A stretch of 64,000 nucleotides of DNA, taken from the NCBI GenBank assembly GCA_947458265.1, contig CANGYF010000016.1:1-64000 (forward strand). Direction: 5' to 3'. Source of the stretch: Betaproteobacteria bacterium (GTDB lineage Bacteria; Pseudomonadota; Gammaproteobacteria; Burkholderiales; CAIKXV01). Positions 15,864 to 23,947 of this stretch are shown in pieces (positions within the stretch are counted from its first letter, which is position 1; each line of letters starts with the position of its first letter). The notes below the pieces were generated by a model that ran no database searches, was not told the DNA's origin, and saw only the letters and a program-made list of their open reading frames with translations. Position numbers and translations under genes: made by a program.

Positions 15864-16306
15864 CCGAAACCGTTGTGGCCCGCGTGGCCGCCCTCAAAAC
15901 CATCACCACCGCCGAGCTCAAGCAAATGTGGCGGGACCTCTTCAACCAGGAGCCGCCCCCATTCAACAGGCGCTTCCTTGAAACCCGCCTGGCTTACCGG
16001 ATTCAGGAATTGGCCTACGGCGGCCTCAAGCGCGAAACCGCCAAGCGTCTTGCACAACTCGGCGAGCAACTCGATGGCGGAAAACAAGATGTCCGGCGCC
16101 GCCGCCTGGATAACCGACCAATCGCCGGCACTCGCCTGATCCGGGAGTGGCAAGGCACATCCTGTGAGGTGTTGGTCTGCGTTGACCACTTCGCCTACAA
16201 CGGCCGGCCATACAAGTCGCTGTCCAGCATTGCCCGCGCCATCACCGGCACCAACCGCAACGGCTGGGCCTTCTTCGGCCTCGGCTCGGCAAGGAGCGCA
16301 GCATGA
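15860..16306 (+). CDS. DUF2924 domain protein
   Basis: A 148-aa protein with a GTG start at 15860 behind AAGGAG. It carries the DUF2924 hallmarks: a helical N-terminus with TTAELKQMWRDLF, NRRFLETRLAYRIQELAYGG, and the C-terminal GTRLIREWQGTSCEVLV followed by YNGRPYKSLSSIARAITGTNRNGWAFFGL. The family almost always precedes a large serine recombinase and is assumed to modulate it, perhaps binding DNA near the crossover site. It overlaps the recombinase start by 4 bp. Confidence 0.9.
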   Translation: MTETVVARVAALKTITTAELKQMWRDLFNQEPPPFNRRFLETRLAYRIQELAYGGLKRETAKRLAQLGEQLDGGKQDVRRRRLDNRPIAGTRLIREWQGTSCEVLVCVDHFAYNGRPYKSLSSIARAITGTNRNGWAFFGLGSARSAA

Positions 16307-17649
16307 CGGCTGAGCGTCGCCTGATCTGCGCCATCTACACGCGCAAGTCCACCGAAGAAGGGCTTGATCAAAACTTCAACTCGCTGGACGCCCAGCGAGA
16401 CGCCTGCGAAAACTTCATTGCCAGCCAGAAGTCCGAAGGCTGGATGATGGCCCGCGAACGCTACGACGACGGTGGCTTTTCTGGCGGCAATATGCAGCGA
16501 CCTGGACTTCAGAAGCTGCTGGATGATGTCCGCAATGGCATGGTCGACATCATCGTGGTCTACAAGATCGACCGGCTGTCGCGCTCGCTTGCCGACTTCG
16601 CCAAACTGGTCGAACTCTTTGACGAGCACAAGGTCACCTTCGTGTCGGTGACGCAGGCGTTTAACACGACGACCTCGATGGGGCGGCTGACGCTGAACAT
16701 CCTGCTGTCCTTCGCCCAGTTCGAGCGCGAACTCGCCGGCGAGCGGGTACGCGACAAGATCGCCGCCTCACGCCAGCGCGGTATCTGGATGGGCGGAATG
16801 CCGCCGCTCGGCTATGACGTCAAAGACCGCAAGCTGATCCCCAACCTTGCGGAGGCGCAGATCGTCCAGGAAATGTTCCAGCGCTTCGCCGCAACGCCTT
16901 CAATGGCAACCCTTGTGAGAGACCTGCGTGCACGCGGCGTCACATCAAAGTCCTGGACCACCTCAAAGGGGATCGAGCGCAGCGGGAAGTTGATCACCAA
17001 AGGATACGTCTACAAGGTGTTCAAGAACTCGGTTTACATCGGCATGGCCGCATACAAGGGAAAGCAGTTCCCCGGCGAGCATGAACCGATCATTGAGCAA
17101 GAACTCTGGGACACGGTCCAGGAAAACCTTAAGGCTGGCGACAAGCACGTCAAGGGCGGATCCGAGTCTCGCGACACAAAAGCCCCTACGCTGCTTCGTG
17201 GGTTGCTGTTTTCACCTGAGGGTCGTGCGTTCACGCCAGGCTGGACCAGCAAGGGTCCCAAACGGTACCTGTATTACATCAACACGGATGCGATCAAACT
17301 CGGCAAGGATGCCTGCGAGGTCCGCCGCATACCAGCGGGTGAAATCGAAGGGGTGGTAGTGCAACAACTTCGCGGGGCACTGCGCTCGCCAGAAATCCTG
17401 TCTCAAGCCGTGCATGAAGTGTCAATTGCCCGTCCGGACATCAGCGAAACAGACGCCATCAAGCACCTGCAATCGATCGACCAGGTTTGGGACCACCTCT
17501 TCCCGGCAGAGCAGGTGCGCATCGCGCATGCGTTGATTGAGAGGATCACCGTGCGCAAAGACGGCATCAGCATTACTTGGAAGACCAAAGGAATGCCCAG
17601 GTTCCTGCGTGACTCGATCATGCAGCAGCCGTACAAGGAGGCCGCATGA
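16303..17649 (+). CDS. Large serine recombinase
   Basis: A 448-aa site-specific recombinase. The resolvase/invertase catalytic domain (about 6-155) shows the nucleophile Ser16 in YTRKSTEEGLDQNFNSLDAQR, a YDDGGFSGG loop and the basic IDRLSRS motif. A recombinase domain (about 170-270, with PLGYDV and GYVYKVFKNSVYIG) and a C-terminal part follow. Such enzymes integrate and excise phages and islands through 2-bp staggered cuts with a Ser-DNA intermediate. The length is at the short end for phage integrases. It overlaps both neighbours by 4 bp and is the only integrase-like gene in the window, so it is the best candidate for mobilising the phage region. Confidence 0.92.
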   Translation: MTAERRLICAIYTRKSTEEGLDQNFNSLDAQRDACENFIASQKSEGWMMARERYDDGGFSGGNMQRPGLQKLLDDVRNGMVDIIVVYKIDRLSRSLADFAKLVELFDEHKVTFVSVTQAFNTTTSMGRLTLNILLSFAQFERELAGERVRDKIAASRQRGIWMGGMPPLGYDVKDRKLIPNLAEAQIVQEMFQRFAATPSMATLVRDLRARGVTSKSWTTSKGIERSGKLITKGYVYKVFKNSVYIGMAAYKGKQFPGEHEPIIEQELWDTVQENLKAGDKHVKGGSESRDTKAPTLLRGLLFSPEGRAFTPGWTSKGPKRYLYYINTDAIKLGKDACEVRRIPAGEIEGVVVQQLRGALRSPEILSQAVHEVSIARPDISETDAIKHLQSIDQVWDHLFPAEQVRIAHALIERITVRKDGISITWKTKGMPRFLRDSIMQQPYKEAA

Positions 17650-18080
17650 CACCGTCAACACAAATACCGGAAACCACGCACATCCCAATGACCTTCCGCC
17701 CCCGAGGTGGTAAGACAGTAATCGTTATGCCTGATGGATCGCGAGGGGTGGTACGCCGTGAGGCAACGATCGACAACACGATGGTCAAGGTGATTGCCAG
17801 GGGCGTCCGGTGGCAGCAACTGCTCTATGACGGCACCTACACATCGATCGAGGAATTGGCGGCTGCCGAGAAGATCAACCCGTCCTACATCAGCCGAATC
17901 TTGCGGCTGGCGTTTCTGTCACCGGTCGTGGTGCAGGCGATCCTTGATGGGTCGCATCCTGCCTGGTTGACGATGAGGGATCTTCTGGAGCCATTTCCGA
18001 TGGACTGGCAACAGCAAGAGCAAAAGTTCCTGGCTCAGTTTCGGCCCGAGTCCGCCGTGGCCAGATCGAGTGCAGCCTGA
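17646..18080 (+). CDS. HTH protein associated with the serine recombinase
   Basis: A 144-aa protein. Residues 60-100 carry a helix-turn-helix of the type seen in ParB/KorB-like proteins: TSIEELAAAEKINPSYISRILRLAFLSP, then VQAILDGSHPAWLTMRDLLEPFPMDW. Proteins of this pattern commonly follow DUF2924-recombinase pairs and may act as a directionality or control factor (inference). It overlaps the recombinase by 4 bp, and its last 46 bp overlap the end of the convergent macro-domain gene. Confidence 0.8.
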   Translation: MTPSTQIPETTHIPMTFRPRGGKTVIVMPDGSRGVVRREATIDNTMVKVIARGVRWQQLLYDGTYTSIEELAAAEKINPSYISRILRLAFLSPVVVQAILDGSHPAWLTMRDLLEPFPMDWQQQEQKFLAQFRPESAVARSSAA

Positions 18081-18562
18081 AACACCGCCTGCATCTGCGT
18101 ATCGCTAACGCAGATGCGTACCAGAGTGATGTCTGCAAATTCGGGGGCTCGGCTGATCAACGCCTTCACAATGATCTCAGCGGCTACCTCGGGCGGAAAC
18201 TTGAAGACGCCCGTACCGATAGCGGGCATCGCCATCGACTTTATGCCTGCATCCTTTGCAACCCTAAGCACTTGGGCGATTGCAAGGTCAAGGTACTTCT
18301 CCGGGTGATCGTCATTGATGTAACTGGCTGCCCTGGCATGAATGACGAATGGGTTGGGCAGTTGGAATCCTGGCGTGACAACAGCTTCGCCGAGTGCAAT
18401 TGGCGAGTAGCGGCGGCAGTACTGCTCCAGTTCCGGCCCCGCTGCAGTGTGGATGGCACCAGCGACGCCTGATCCAAAGCGCAGGTTCGCGTTTGCTGAG
18501 TTCACCAGCGCGTCCACATCCGGTTGACGGACGATGTTGCCGACGACGATCTCAACTCGCAC
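18035..18562 (-). CDS. Macro-domain protein (ADP-ribose binding)
   Basis: A 175-aa single macro domain: VVGNIVRQPDVDALVNSANANL, the loop GSGVAGAIHTAAG, GEAVVTPGFQLP, and MPAIGTGVFKFP. The Asn-Ala-Asn and Gly-rich loops are those that hold ADP-ribose. Macro domains remove or read ADP-ribose marks and in defence loci or phages can oppose NAD-based immunity. It has a GTG start at 18562, 11 bp inside the previous gene, so it is the last gene of the leftward operon. Confidence 0.88.
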   Translation of the reverse strand: MRVEIVVGNIVRQPDVDALVNSANANLRFGSGVAGAIHTAAGPELEQYCRRYSPIALGEAVVTPGFQLPNPFVIHARAASYINDDHPEKYLDLAIAQVLRVAKDAGIKSMAMPAIGTGVFKFPPEVAAEIIVKALISRAPEFADITLVRICVSDTQMQAVFQAALDLATADSGRN

Positions 18563-19136
18563 GTTTCTTTCCTCGCCGCTTAGGCTTTTGCCACATCGAA
18601 AGAATCACCTGATCGGAAATCTCCCCCATCCGCGGGGTTACCCAGTTGTACCCGCCATCACCAACTGCGTCATAAAACTCTGCTGGGGTCCGCCATAGCC
18701 CCCACCATTCACAAACCGGCCCACCTTGTCCGTGAACCTCGATAAGGCACCCCACAAACGCAATAGACCCGTCGCTGCCGATCAGTTGATACGCATGCAA
18801 CGACGCAAGTAAGTACGTGTCGTCACCGGCTTGCGCGTAGTTGATCCGCTGTCGGGCCCAACTCAACCGATCTGCATCTTGAATCTCAACTTCCTCTGGG
18901 ATATCGAGGTTGTATCGAGCCTCTTCATCGGAAAATTCAAGTTGTGCGATGTATCCGAGCTTCAAAGCATTTTGCTCACCGAGATCGGCAATCAAAAAGT
19001 CCCAGCCTTCGACCTCGAGCCACTCACAGATCCGAGTGAGTCCATCCGGCTCTTCCACCCCAGCGGCGAAGTCCCTCAGCACAGCGTCCGCAACCGGTTG
19101 GAGGTCAGGAGGCAAACATGTTTCAGCGTTCATCAT
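18552..19136 (-). CDS. Hypothetical protein, 194 aa
   Basis: Acidic N-terminus (MMNAETCLPPDLQPVADAV...), a WLEVEGWDFLIADLGEQNALKLGYIAQLEF part with alternating strands, and a basic C-terminus ending PKRRGKKRAS. It is Trp-rich. I recognise no family. It is coupled to the macro-domain gene (11-bp overlap) and lies 8 bases after the 576-aa gene. Confidence 0.6.
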   Translation of the reverse strand: MMNAETCLPPDLQPVADAVLRDFAAGVEEPDGLTRICEWLEVEGWDFLIADLGEQNALKLGYIAQLEFSDEEARYNLDIPEEVEIQDADRLSWARQRINYAQAGDDTYLLASLHAYQLIGSDGSIAFVGCLIEVHGQGGPVCEWWGLWRTPAEFYDAVGDGGYNWVTPRMGEISDQVILSMWQKPKRRGKKRAS

Positions 19137-19144
19137 TGACCCCT

Positions 19145-20875
19145 TCAGGGCTTACGGCCGAACAACTTGGACAAAAAACCTCCACCGCTCGATGCACTAG
19201 GCTTCGGGCTCAAGTCGCGCTGGGGCTTGTCTGGAAGTTGGCGCATACGACTGTCGGGAATGAACTGCTCGAGCAAATCCGCCTGCGGCTTCAGCCCCCA
19301 CTTGCGTAGGACATCAGAGAAGAGGCGCGGAGCAGATTCAGCCGCTTCGATGGCGTAGAGATCCGGCGCAAGGATTTCCGCATAGTCATCAAGAGACCAT
19401 TCGCGCTCAATAGTGATCGCCTGCTGGGTTTTGTGGCAGGGGAAGTTTCGCTTGCCAGCAGAAACACGGCCAACAATGTCGTGCTCCAAGACAAGTATCA
19501 GAGCCGAAGCACAGGAGCCGAAATTACGTTGGTCATCATCGTTCGGACTGCTAACAAGTTCCTTGGCCCAGCGTAGCCAGTACTGAATGGCTCGATGTTG
19601 AGGGAACTGCGTGTGCACTCGAGCCGCCTCCCGCACTTCGTCAGCATTCAGCTGGGGACGCAACTCCTCCAGGAACGAGAGCACCTCCGCATCACCCATT
19701 GCGACGAGCGCGCCGAAAACAGCGGCTCGATTGGCAAGGGTAGATCGAGAAAACAAGTTGCGGAGCTCGCCGAATGCATAAAGCTCGCCATTGACGTAGT
19801 CAGAGGAGGATACGAAGTCGATTGCCGCTTTTGTTGTAATCGGCACGTCTTCATCAAGGACAAGGAACGGTAAAAAGACGACAGGCAGAACCTTGCTAGC
19901 CTCTACTAGCCCAACCATTTCACCTTCAAGAAGCAGACGGGTATCACTGTCTAGGCCTTCGGTGATAGCGTGCTTGTACACCGCTGAGATCTTGGCGATG
20001 TAAGAAGTGTCTCCCTCGACGCCGTAGCAAAAGAAAAGCACTCGCAGAAGGTCAACCAGCTGCTGCTCCGAGAAGTGCCTCCACTCTTCCGAAGCCAGAA
20101 TCTTCTCAACGTCCTCGATCGATTCGAACTTCAGCCGCAGAGGTTTCTTGACCTTAGGCTCATTTTCTTGTTCCTCGGAGAACTCTGGGAGCCAGACGGC
20201 AGGAAAAATCTTCTCGAAGAAGAATCGCTTGAACTCTTCGGAACTCAGAGCAGTGTCTTTAATATGTCCAGAAATTCCAGTCTTTTCGATCGATCCAGCC
20301 CAGGCATAGAACAGAGCCTGCAATTCTGGTTTCACATGGACTTCGGATGTAACGACATCAGCCAAATAGGCGGCGGCGGACTCTGGATCATCAGCCTCAT
20401 CACCGTCGCCACCTCCAGCCATTGCTTCAGAGACCCGGCTCCAAGGATCGCCAAGGTGGCGCTTTACGCTTGTGGCTACTCGTACAACGTCATCCTCAAA
20501 GCGCTCAAAGATCTGATGGACAACTTGACGCCTCGACTCTTCTTGGATTTGATTACTTACCAAAACCAATGTTGGACAACTTCCGTAGTCCAAGGCGATG
20601 AGAGGCTCAAAGTCTTGCTGAGGAATCCAGGTGTCGCCAACGGTAAAGCGCCCGACTTGCTCAACTGTTTGGCTAAATGGATTGAGCATGACCTTCACCA
20701 AGGGAAGGGTCGCATTTAAAGTCGACTTACCGACGCTAGCTACAAAAGTCAGTGTCGGGCCAAAAGGATTGACGATTACCAGCGCATAAAAAACATCCAA
20801 CTCGGCTCCGTCCAGGTCTTCCACCGAGGACGTGATCGGCTCGGCGTACATTTGTACAGAGCACGGGGTACTCAT
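19145..20875 (-). CDS. Unrecognised 576-aa protein
   Basis: A large soluble protein. Residues 1-170 alternate strands and helices (ELDVFYALVIVNPFGPTL, TLVLVSNQIQEESRRQVV). An acidic linker (AGGGDGDEADDPESAA) precedes a helix-rich body (about 175-480) with repeated Leu/Phe helices that look HEAT/ARM-like. The tail is Ser/Gly-rich and ends GGGFLSKLFGRKP, a short amphipathic basic end that could touch a membrane. No nucleotide-binding or nuclease motif is convincing. Its start overlaps nothing but ends the 96-aa gene by 4 bp (ATGA), so the two are coupled. Function unknown. Confidence 0.7.
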   Translation of the reverse strand: MSTPCSVQMYAEPITSSVEDLDGAELDVFYALVIVNPFGPTLTFVASVGKSTLNATLPLVKVMLNPFSQTVEQVGRFTVGDTWIPQQDFEPLIALDYGSCPTLVLVSNQIQEESRRQVVHQIFERFEDDVVRVATSVKRHLGDPWSRVSEAMAGGGDGDEADDPESAAAYLADVVTSEVHVKPELQALFYAWAGSIEKTGISGHIKDTALSSEEFKRFFFEKIFPAVWLPEFSEEQENEPKVKKPLRLKFESIEDVEKILASEEWRHFSEQQLVDLLRVLFFCYGVEGDTSYIAKISAVYKHAITEGLDSDTRLLLEGEMVGLVEASKVLPVVFLPFLVLDEDVPITTKAAIDFVSSSDYVNGELYAFGELRNLFSRSTLANRAAVFGALVAMGDAEVLSFLEELRPQLNADEVREAARVHTQFPQHRAIQYWLRWAKELVSSPNDDDQRNFGSCASALILVLEHDIVGRVSAGKRNFPCHKTQQAITIEREWSLDDYAEILAPDLYAIEAAESAPRLFSDVLRKWGLKPQADLLEQFIPDSRMRQLPDKPQRDLSPKPSASSGGGFLSKLFGRKP

Positions 20876-21162
20876 TTAGCCACCTCCGATTTGGTTATTG
20901 TTTCTGACTCCAGAGCGTTGATTTCATCCAATCGTATGACTTCGAACCCCAGACCTAGCTTTTCAGGCAACTGCCTATATCGCTTCCATGCGCCAGCCCG
21001 GTAGGGCTTTGCTTCATCATAAGCACTTTCGGTCAGCGCTCCCCCGCCGTAGCGCCCTTGGACGTAGTGGCGAAACGAGCCATCCTCGTAGTGAACCCGC
21101 GCATAAGCTGTTATTGAGCTTTGCCACTTTTTTTCGGTGAATAAAATAGTCTTCATAGCCAT
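20872..21162 (-). CDS. Hypothetical protein, 96 aa
   Basis: A small protein with a strand-rich N-terminal half (KWQSSITAYARVHYEDGSFRHYVQG) and the segment GAWKRYRQLPEKLGLGFEVIRLDE. No family recognised. It lies 3 bases after the SNF2 helicase gene stop and overlaps the 576-aa gene by 4 bp, so it is made with them. Confidence 0.6.
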   Translation of the reverse strand: MAMKTILFTEKKWQSSITAYARVHYEDGSFRHYVQGRYGGGALTESAYDEAKPYRAGAWKRYRQLPEKLGLGFEVIRLDEINALESETITKSEVAK

Positions 21163-21165
21163 CCC

Positions 21166-22791
21166 TTATTCGGCAAGCGCGGTTTTTCGGACATCCCGCA
21201 CATGCTTGCATTCCCCGCGGTACTCAAACCCTGGGCAGGTGCACTGCAGATGCCCGCTTCGACCGAAGGAGACTAGGTATGATTTCTTTGGGTCCTTAGA
21301 GCTTGGGAACTCCCACGAGCCAGTCTCCATCAGAGGCGCGTCCTGCGGTAGCGCGGCCACCATCTCGCCGATGATGTCCAGGCGCGCCCCTTCCTGACCC
21401 ACCGCACGAGCGGCCTTGGACTCTTGCATTAGAGCGGGGCCGAGGCGGGTAAGCTCTTCCTGGAGGTCCTTAAGGATTGAAGCGTCAGGTAGCTCATCCG
21501 ATTCCACTGCCTGCACGAGTTTGAGCTTAGCCTCAAGGAGCCGGGCGATATAACGGTCCAGCGTGCCGTTCGCCAGCAGGTACTCGACGGTGACCTGCTT
21601 GTCCTGGCCAATCCGGTAGCACCGATCCTCGGCCTGAAGGTGATTGGCTGGAACCCAATCGAGGTCCTGAAAAATCACATGGGTTGCCGCCGTGAGATTT
21701 AGGCCGACACCTCCTGCAATCAGGTTGCAAAGCGCCACTGTGACATTGGGATCCTTTTGAAAGGCATCCATCGCTTTCATGCGCTGCGTGGCGCTGTCTG
21801 CACCGGTGATCGTGACGGCTTGATCGCCCCACGTCTTCTTGTGCCGCGTGATGCCCTCGGTGTACGAGGTAAAGACGATCACCTTTTGACCGCTGGCCAC
21901 AACGTCCTTGACGCGCTCGGCGCATGCGGCGTGCTTGGCTTTATGGAGTGCCAGCCGCAGCTTTGTGATCCGAGCTAGGAACTCGGTATCGTTGGGGCGG
22001 CTCGCATCTGAACCCAGAAACCAGTTCAAGAATCCCTCATTGGCATTCCATGCGGCGTCGCCGGTTATCTGCAACGGCACCCAGGTACGGATTTTTGGCG
22101 GAAGGTCCAGGACCTCATCCTTCTTTCGCCGCAACATCACCTCTTTGAGCAGGAGGTTGAGTTCGCTAATGTTCGATGCGCCGTCCGTCACCCATCCATA
22201 GTTGTTGCGATAGGCGCCACAGTACTGGCGAGCAAAAGAGATAAAGCTTCGTGCTGCCGGGTGGCCAACCGCCCGCAGCAGGTTGAACAAGTCGCGTGGT
22301 CGGTTGGGCATTGGTGTGCCGGTCAACAGAAAGACCAACCTCGGGCCTTCCACCTTGGCATGCTTGTTATCCGATACGCCAAGGATTTTGAGTGCATGAG
22401 AGGACCGCTGACTTGCATTCTTGATGAAGTGCGCCTCATCCAGTGCAACGCCTGTCCAGGCAACCTTGCGGAGCCGATCGGCATTGCGGGCGAGCAAGTC
22501 ATAGTTGACGATGACCCATTGAGGTTGCGGGTGCTCGTAGCCCGAGACGCCAAGAACCTCGATGCGAGCATCGGGATCTACCAAGCGAATCTCACGCGCC
22601 CAATTAAGCTTGAGCGACGCTGGACAAATGACTAAGAAGACACCCGCGGGAGCGGACTCTTTCAGGGCAATGATGGCCTGTCGCGTCTTACCCAAACCCA
22701 TGTCGTCGCCCAAGATCGCGCGACCGCGACGGGCAAGAAATTCAACGCCTGTTACCTGATGTGGGTAAAGTGCATAACGTTCTAGATTCAT
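21166..22791 (-). CDS. SNF2-family helicase with C-terminal SWIM zinc finger
   Basis: A 541-aa SNF2 ATPase. Motif I is DDMGLGKT at 29-36, DEAH at 118-121, LTGTPMPNRP for motif III, and QAEDRCYRIGQ for motif VI. It is most like the compact SMARCAL1/HARP-type bacterial and phage forms. The C-terminus holds a SWIM finger: Cys517-x-Cys519, then Cys528-x-His530, which binds DNA or protein. These proteins translocate on double-stranded DNA and are frequent in both phages and defence islands. Its leader has a 12-base element GCTAAAGAGGAG identical to that of the 95-aa gene. Confidence 0.88.
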   Translation of the reverse strand: MNLERYALYPHQVTGVEFLARRGRAILGDDMGLGKTRQAIIALKESAPAGVFLVICPASLKLNWAREIRLVDPDARIEVLGVSGYEHPQPQWVIVNYDLLARNADRLRKVAWTGVALDEAHFIKNASQRSSHALKILGVSDNKHAKVEGPRLVFLLTGTPMPNRPRDLFNLLRAVGHPAARSFISFARQYCGAYRNNYGWVTDGASNISELNLLLKEVMLRRKKDEVLDLPPKIRTWVPLQITGDAAWNANEGFLNWFLGSDASRPNDTEFLARITKLRLALHKAKHAACAERVKDVVASGQKVIVFTSYTEGITRHKKTWGDQAVTITGADSATQRMKAMDAFQKDPNVTVALCNLIAGGVGLNLTAATHVIFQDLDWVPANHLQAEDRCYRIGQDKQVTVEYLLANGTLDRYIARLLEAKLKLVQAVESDELPDASILKDLQEELTRLGPALMQESKAARAVGQEGARLDIIGEMVAALPQDAPLMETGSWEFPSSKDPKKSYLVSFGRSGHLQCTCPGFEYRGECKHVRDVRKTALAE

Positions 22792-22797
22792 GACTTA

Positions 22798-22856
22798 CTC
22801 CTCTTTAGCAGATTGGCCAATTGGCGTGGGGCCTGCAATTCGGATGAACTCGCCCC
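22798..22856 (-). promoter_or_regulatory. Repeated leader element, copy A (SNF2 helicase gene)
   Basis: In the 83-bp gap before the helicase gene. It consists of a hairpin-capable block (22828-22856; GGGG/CCCC ends and a central ATCC followed by AATTGC on the minus strand), 18 bases, then the Shine-Dalgarno block GCTAAAGAGGAG (22798-22809). Copy B is at 23170-23227. Confidence 0.5.
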
Positions 22857-22874
22857 TGATGTCGAAGTTAGAAC

Positions 22875-23162
22875 TTAGCGCCTCTGAGGCTCACTGGATG
22901 AGCCTGTGGACTCTATGAATTGGTTGATCGCGGATCCCAGCGAAACGAGCTGCGCCCGCTCAATGCAGCATCGAGCCTTAACCCGCTTCTCTTGCGGGTT
23001 CTTGGCGGTCAGGAGTTGGGTCTTGATGACGAGCTCGGTCAGCCAAGGCTGGGCGGGTATCGGTTTGATGGTGAGCGTTTCGACGTAGGAGTCGGATGCA
23101 GAAAGAATGCACTCGACCTCGGTCACCAGGTCGGTCGTGGCAAGGGTTTCAGCGATAGACAT
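22875..23162 (-). CDS. Hypothetical protein, 95 aa
   Basis: Starts MSIAETLATTDLVTEVECIL behind AGAGGAG. It is mostly beta-strands in the middle (VETLTIKPIPAQPWLTELVIKTQLL), then a CCIERAQLVSLGSAINQFIES helix. It is not recognised; it could be a small single-domain partner of the SNF2 helicase that follows, given the shared leader and adjacency. The longer upstream frame overlaps the repeated leader, so I take the ATG at 23162. Confidence 0.6.
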   Translation of the reverse strand: MSIAETLATTDLVTEVECILSASDSYVETLTIKPIPAQPWLTELVIKTQLLTAKNPQEKRVKARCCIERAQLVSLGSAINQFIESTGSSSEPQRR

Positions 23163-23169
23163 GTTGGAT

Positions 23170-23227
23170 CTCCTCTTTAGCCGCTTTGACGGTGTGTCGG
23201 GGGCGGCAATTTGGATCAAATCCCCCC
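23170..23227 (-). promoter_or_regulatory. Repeated leader element, copy B (95-aa gene)
   Basis: The same arrangement as copy A: hairpin-capable block 23199-23227 (GGGGG/CCCCC ends), 17 bases, then the 12-base GCTAAAGAGGAG block (23170-23181) as ribosome binding site of the 95-aa gene. The conserved core on the minus strand is ATCC-x-AATTGC. Confidence 0.5.
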
Positions 23228-23257
23228 AGCCCTTGAGGTGGGCCACCCCGAAAATCG

Positions 23258-23689
23258 TCAGCGCAACAGGATCAGTTGCGGGACTGCATCAGGCCCCACC
23301 CAAACGATGGCATCTTGGTCAAAGTGAATTCCAATGGCTTTGGCAGGCTCCAGGGCCAGACCCAACGCGAAGTAGCTCTTCTCCGCTGGCCATTCGGTGC
23401 CTTCTTCGCTGCCGGAGCCTTCAATGGTCTGCAGCTTCAGCTCCTGAAGCTTGCCGGCAAGTTCGGCATGCCCGAGCTCGTTGGCTTCATCGGACTGGAT
23501 AGCCCCACGCGGGTTGTAGGCGGTCAGGAAGGCGCCACAAGCGACGCCGCTGGCAGCAAACAAGGCAGCAAGGCGCTCCGAACGCTTGCCGATGTTCAAG
23601 ACGATGTCTTGATCGGTGTGGCCGAGTCGGTAGTCCGTGGCCAGGTAGGCGCGGACTTTTTCGGGGTGGATCTGCGTCGTTTCAGACAT
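23258..23689 (-). CDS. DUF3293 domain protein
   Basis: A 143-aa protein matching DUF3293: YLATDYRLG, a RSERLAALFAASGVACGAFLTAYNPRG strand-helix, the SDEANELGHAELAGKLQEL helix, and the closing HFDQDAIVWVGPDAVPQLILLR. The family is small, occurs in proteobacteria and mobile elements, and has no known function. I start at 23689 (MSETTQ): GGAGGG lies 7 bases upstream but inside a strong hairpin. An in-frame ATG at 23776 would translate through that hairpin. First gene of the leftward operon, divergent from the defence operon. Confidence 0.8.
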   Translation of the reverse strand: MSETTQIHPEKVRAYLATDYRLGHTDQDIVLNIGKRSERLAALFAASGVACGAFLTAYNPRGAIQSDEANELGHAELAGKLQELKLQTIEGSGSEEGTEWPAEKSYFALGLALEPAKAIGIHFDQDAIVWVGPDAVPQLILLR

Positions 23690-23850
23690 AAAAAAGCCCT
23701 CCAGACAGTCTGTGGAGGGCCGACGCATCTCCCGGTTGGTTGCTCCGGCTGGAGCCGCATCCGCTTTCGCGTCCACCTTGCCCGGGGGCAGGTTGGTAAG
23801 GCCGTCGGGCCTTGTCTTGATGCTGCTTCCAGTTTAACCCAATTAGGAAA
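23690..23850 (-). ncRNA. Structured 5' leader of the DUF3293 gene (candidate cis-regulatory RNA)
   Basis: On the minus strand the last hairpin (arms 23713-23720 and 23696-23703, GCCCTCCA/TGGAGGGC) is followed at once by TTTTTT and the ATG, so it is both terminator-shaped and able to hide the Shine-Dalgarno GGAGGG. Upstream lie further compact stems: GCTCC-AGCC-GGAGC, a GCGAAAGC mini-hairpin, GACGC pairing with GCGTC across them, and two ACCAACC copies. The layout is that of an aptamer plus expression platform. I cannot name the class; the radC-type motif known from proteobacterial mobile elements is one candidate. Confidence 0.45.
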
Positions 23851-23947
23851 CTATGCAAGCCCGTGGCCACAATGAACTTGCCCCTGGGAAAAGCTCACCA
23901 GGTGAGCCATCACTTTGGTACACCTTCGGTTTTGATGTGGGCTCAAA

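Noticed and set aside
20720..20760. VGKST in the 576-aa protein as a Walker A motif
   Set aside because: The residue five places before the GK pair is Phe, not Gly or Ala, and no Walker B strand follows, so I do not call it an ATPase.
23690..23776. N-terminal extension of the DUF3293 protein from the ATG at 23776
   Set aside because: The frame is open, but the stretch is a dense set of hairpins and the family match begins after 23689; treated as leader RNA, with the extension left as a minor possibility.
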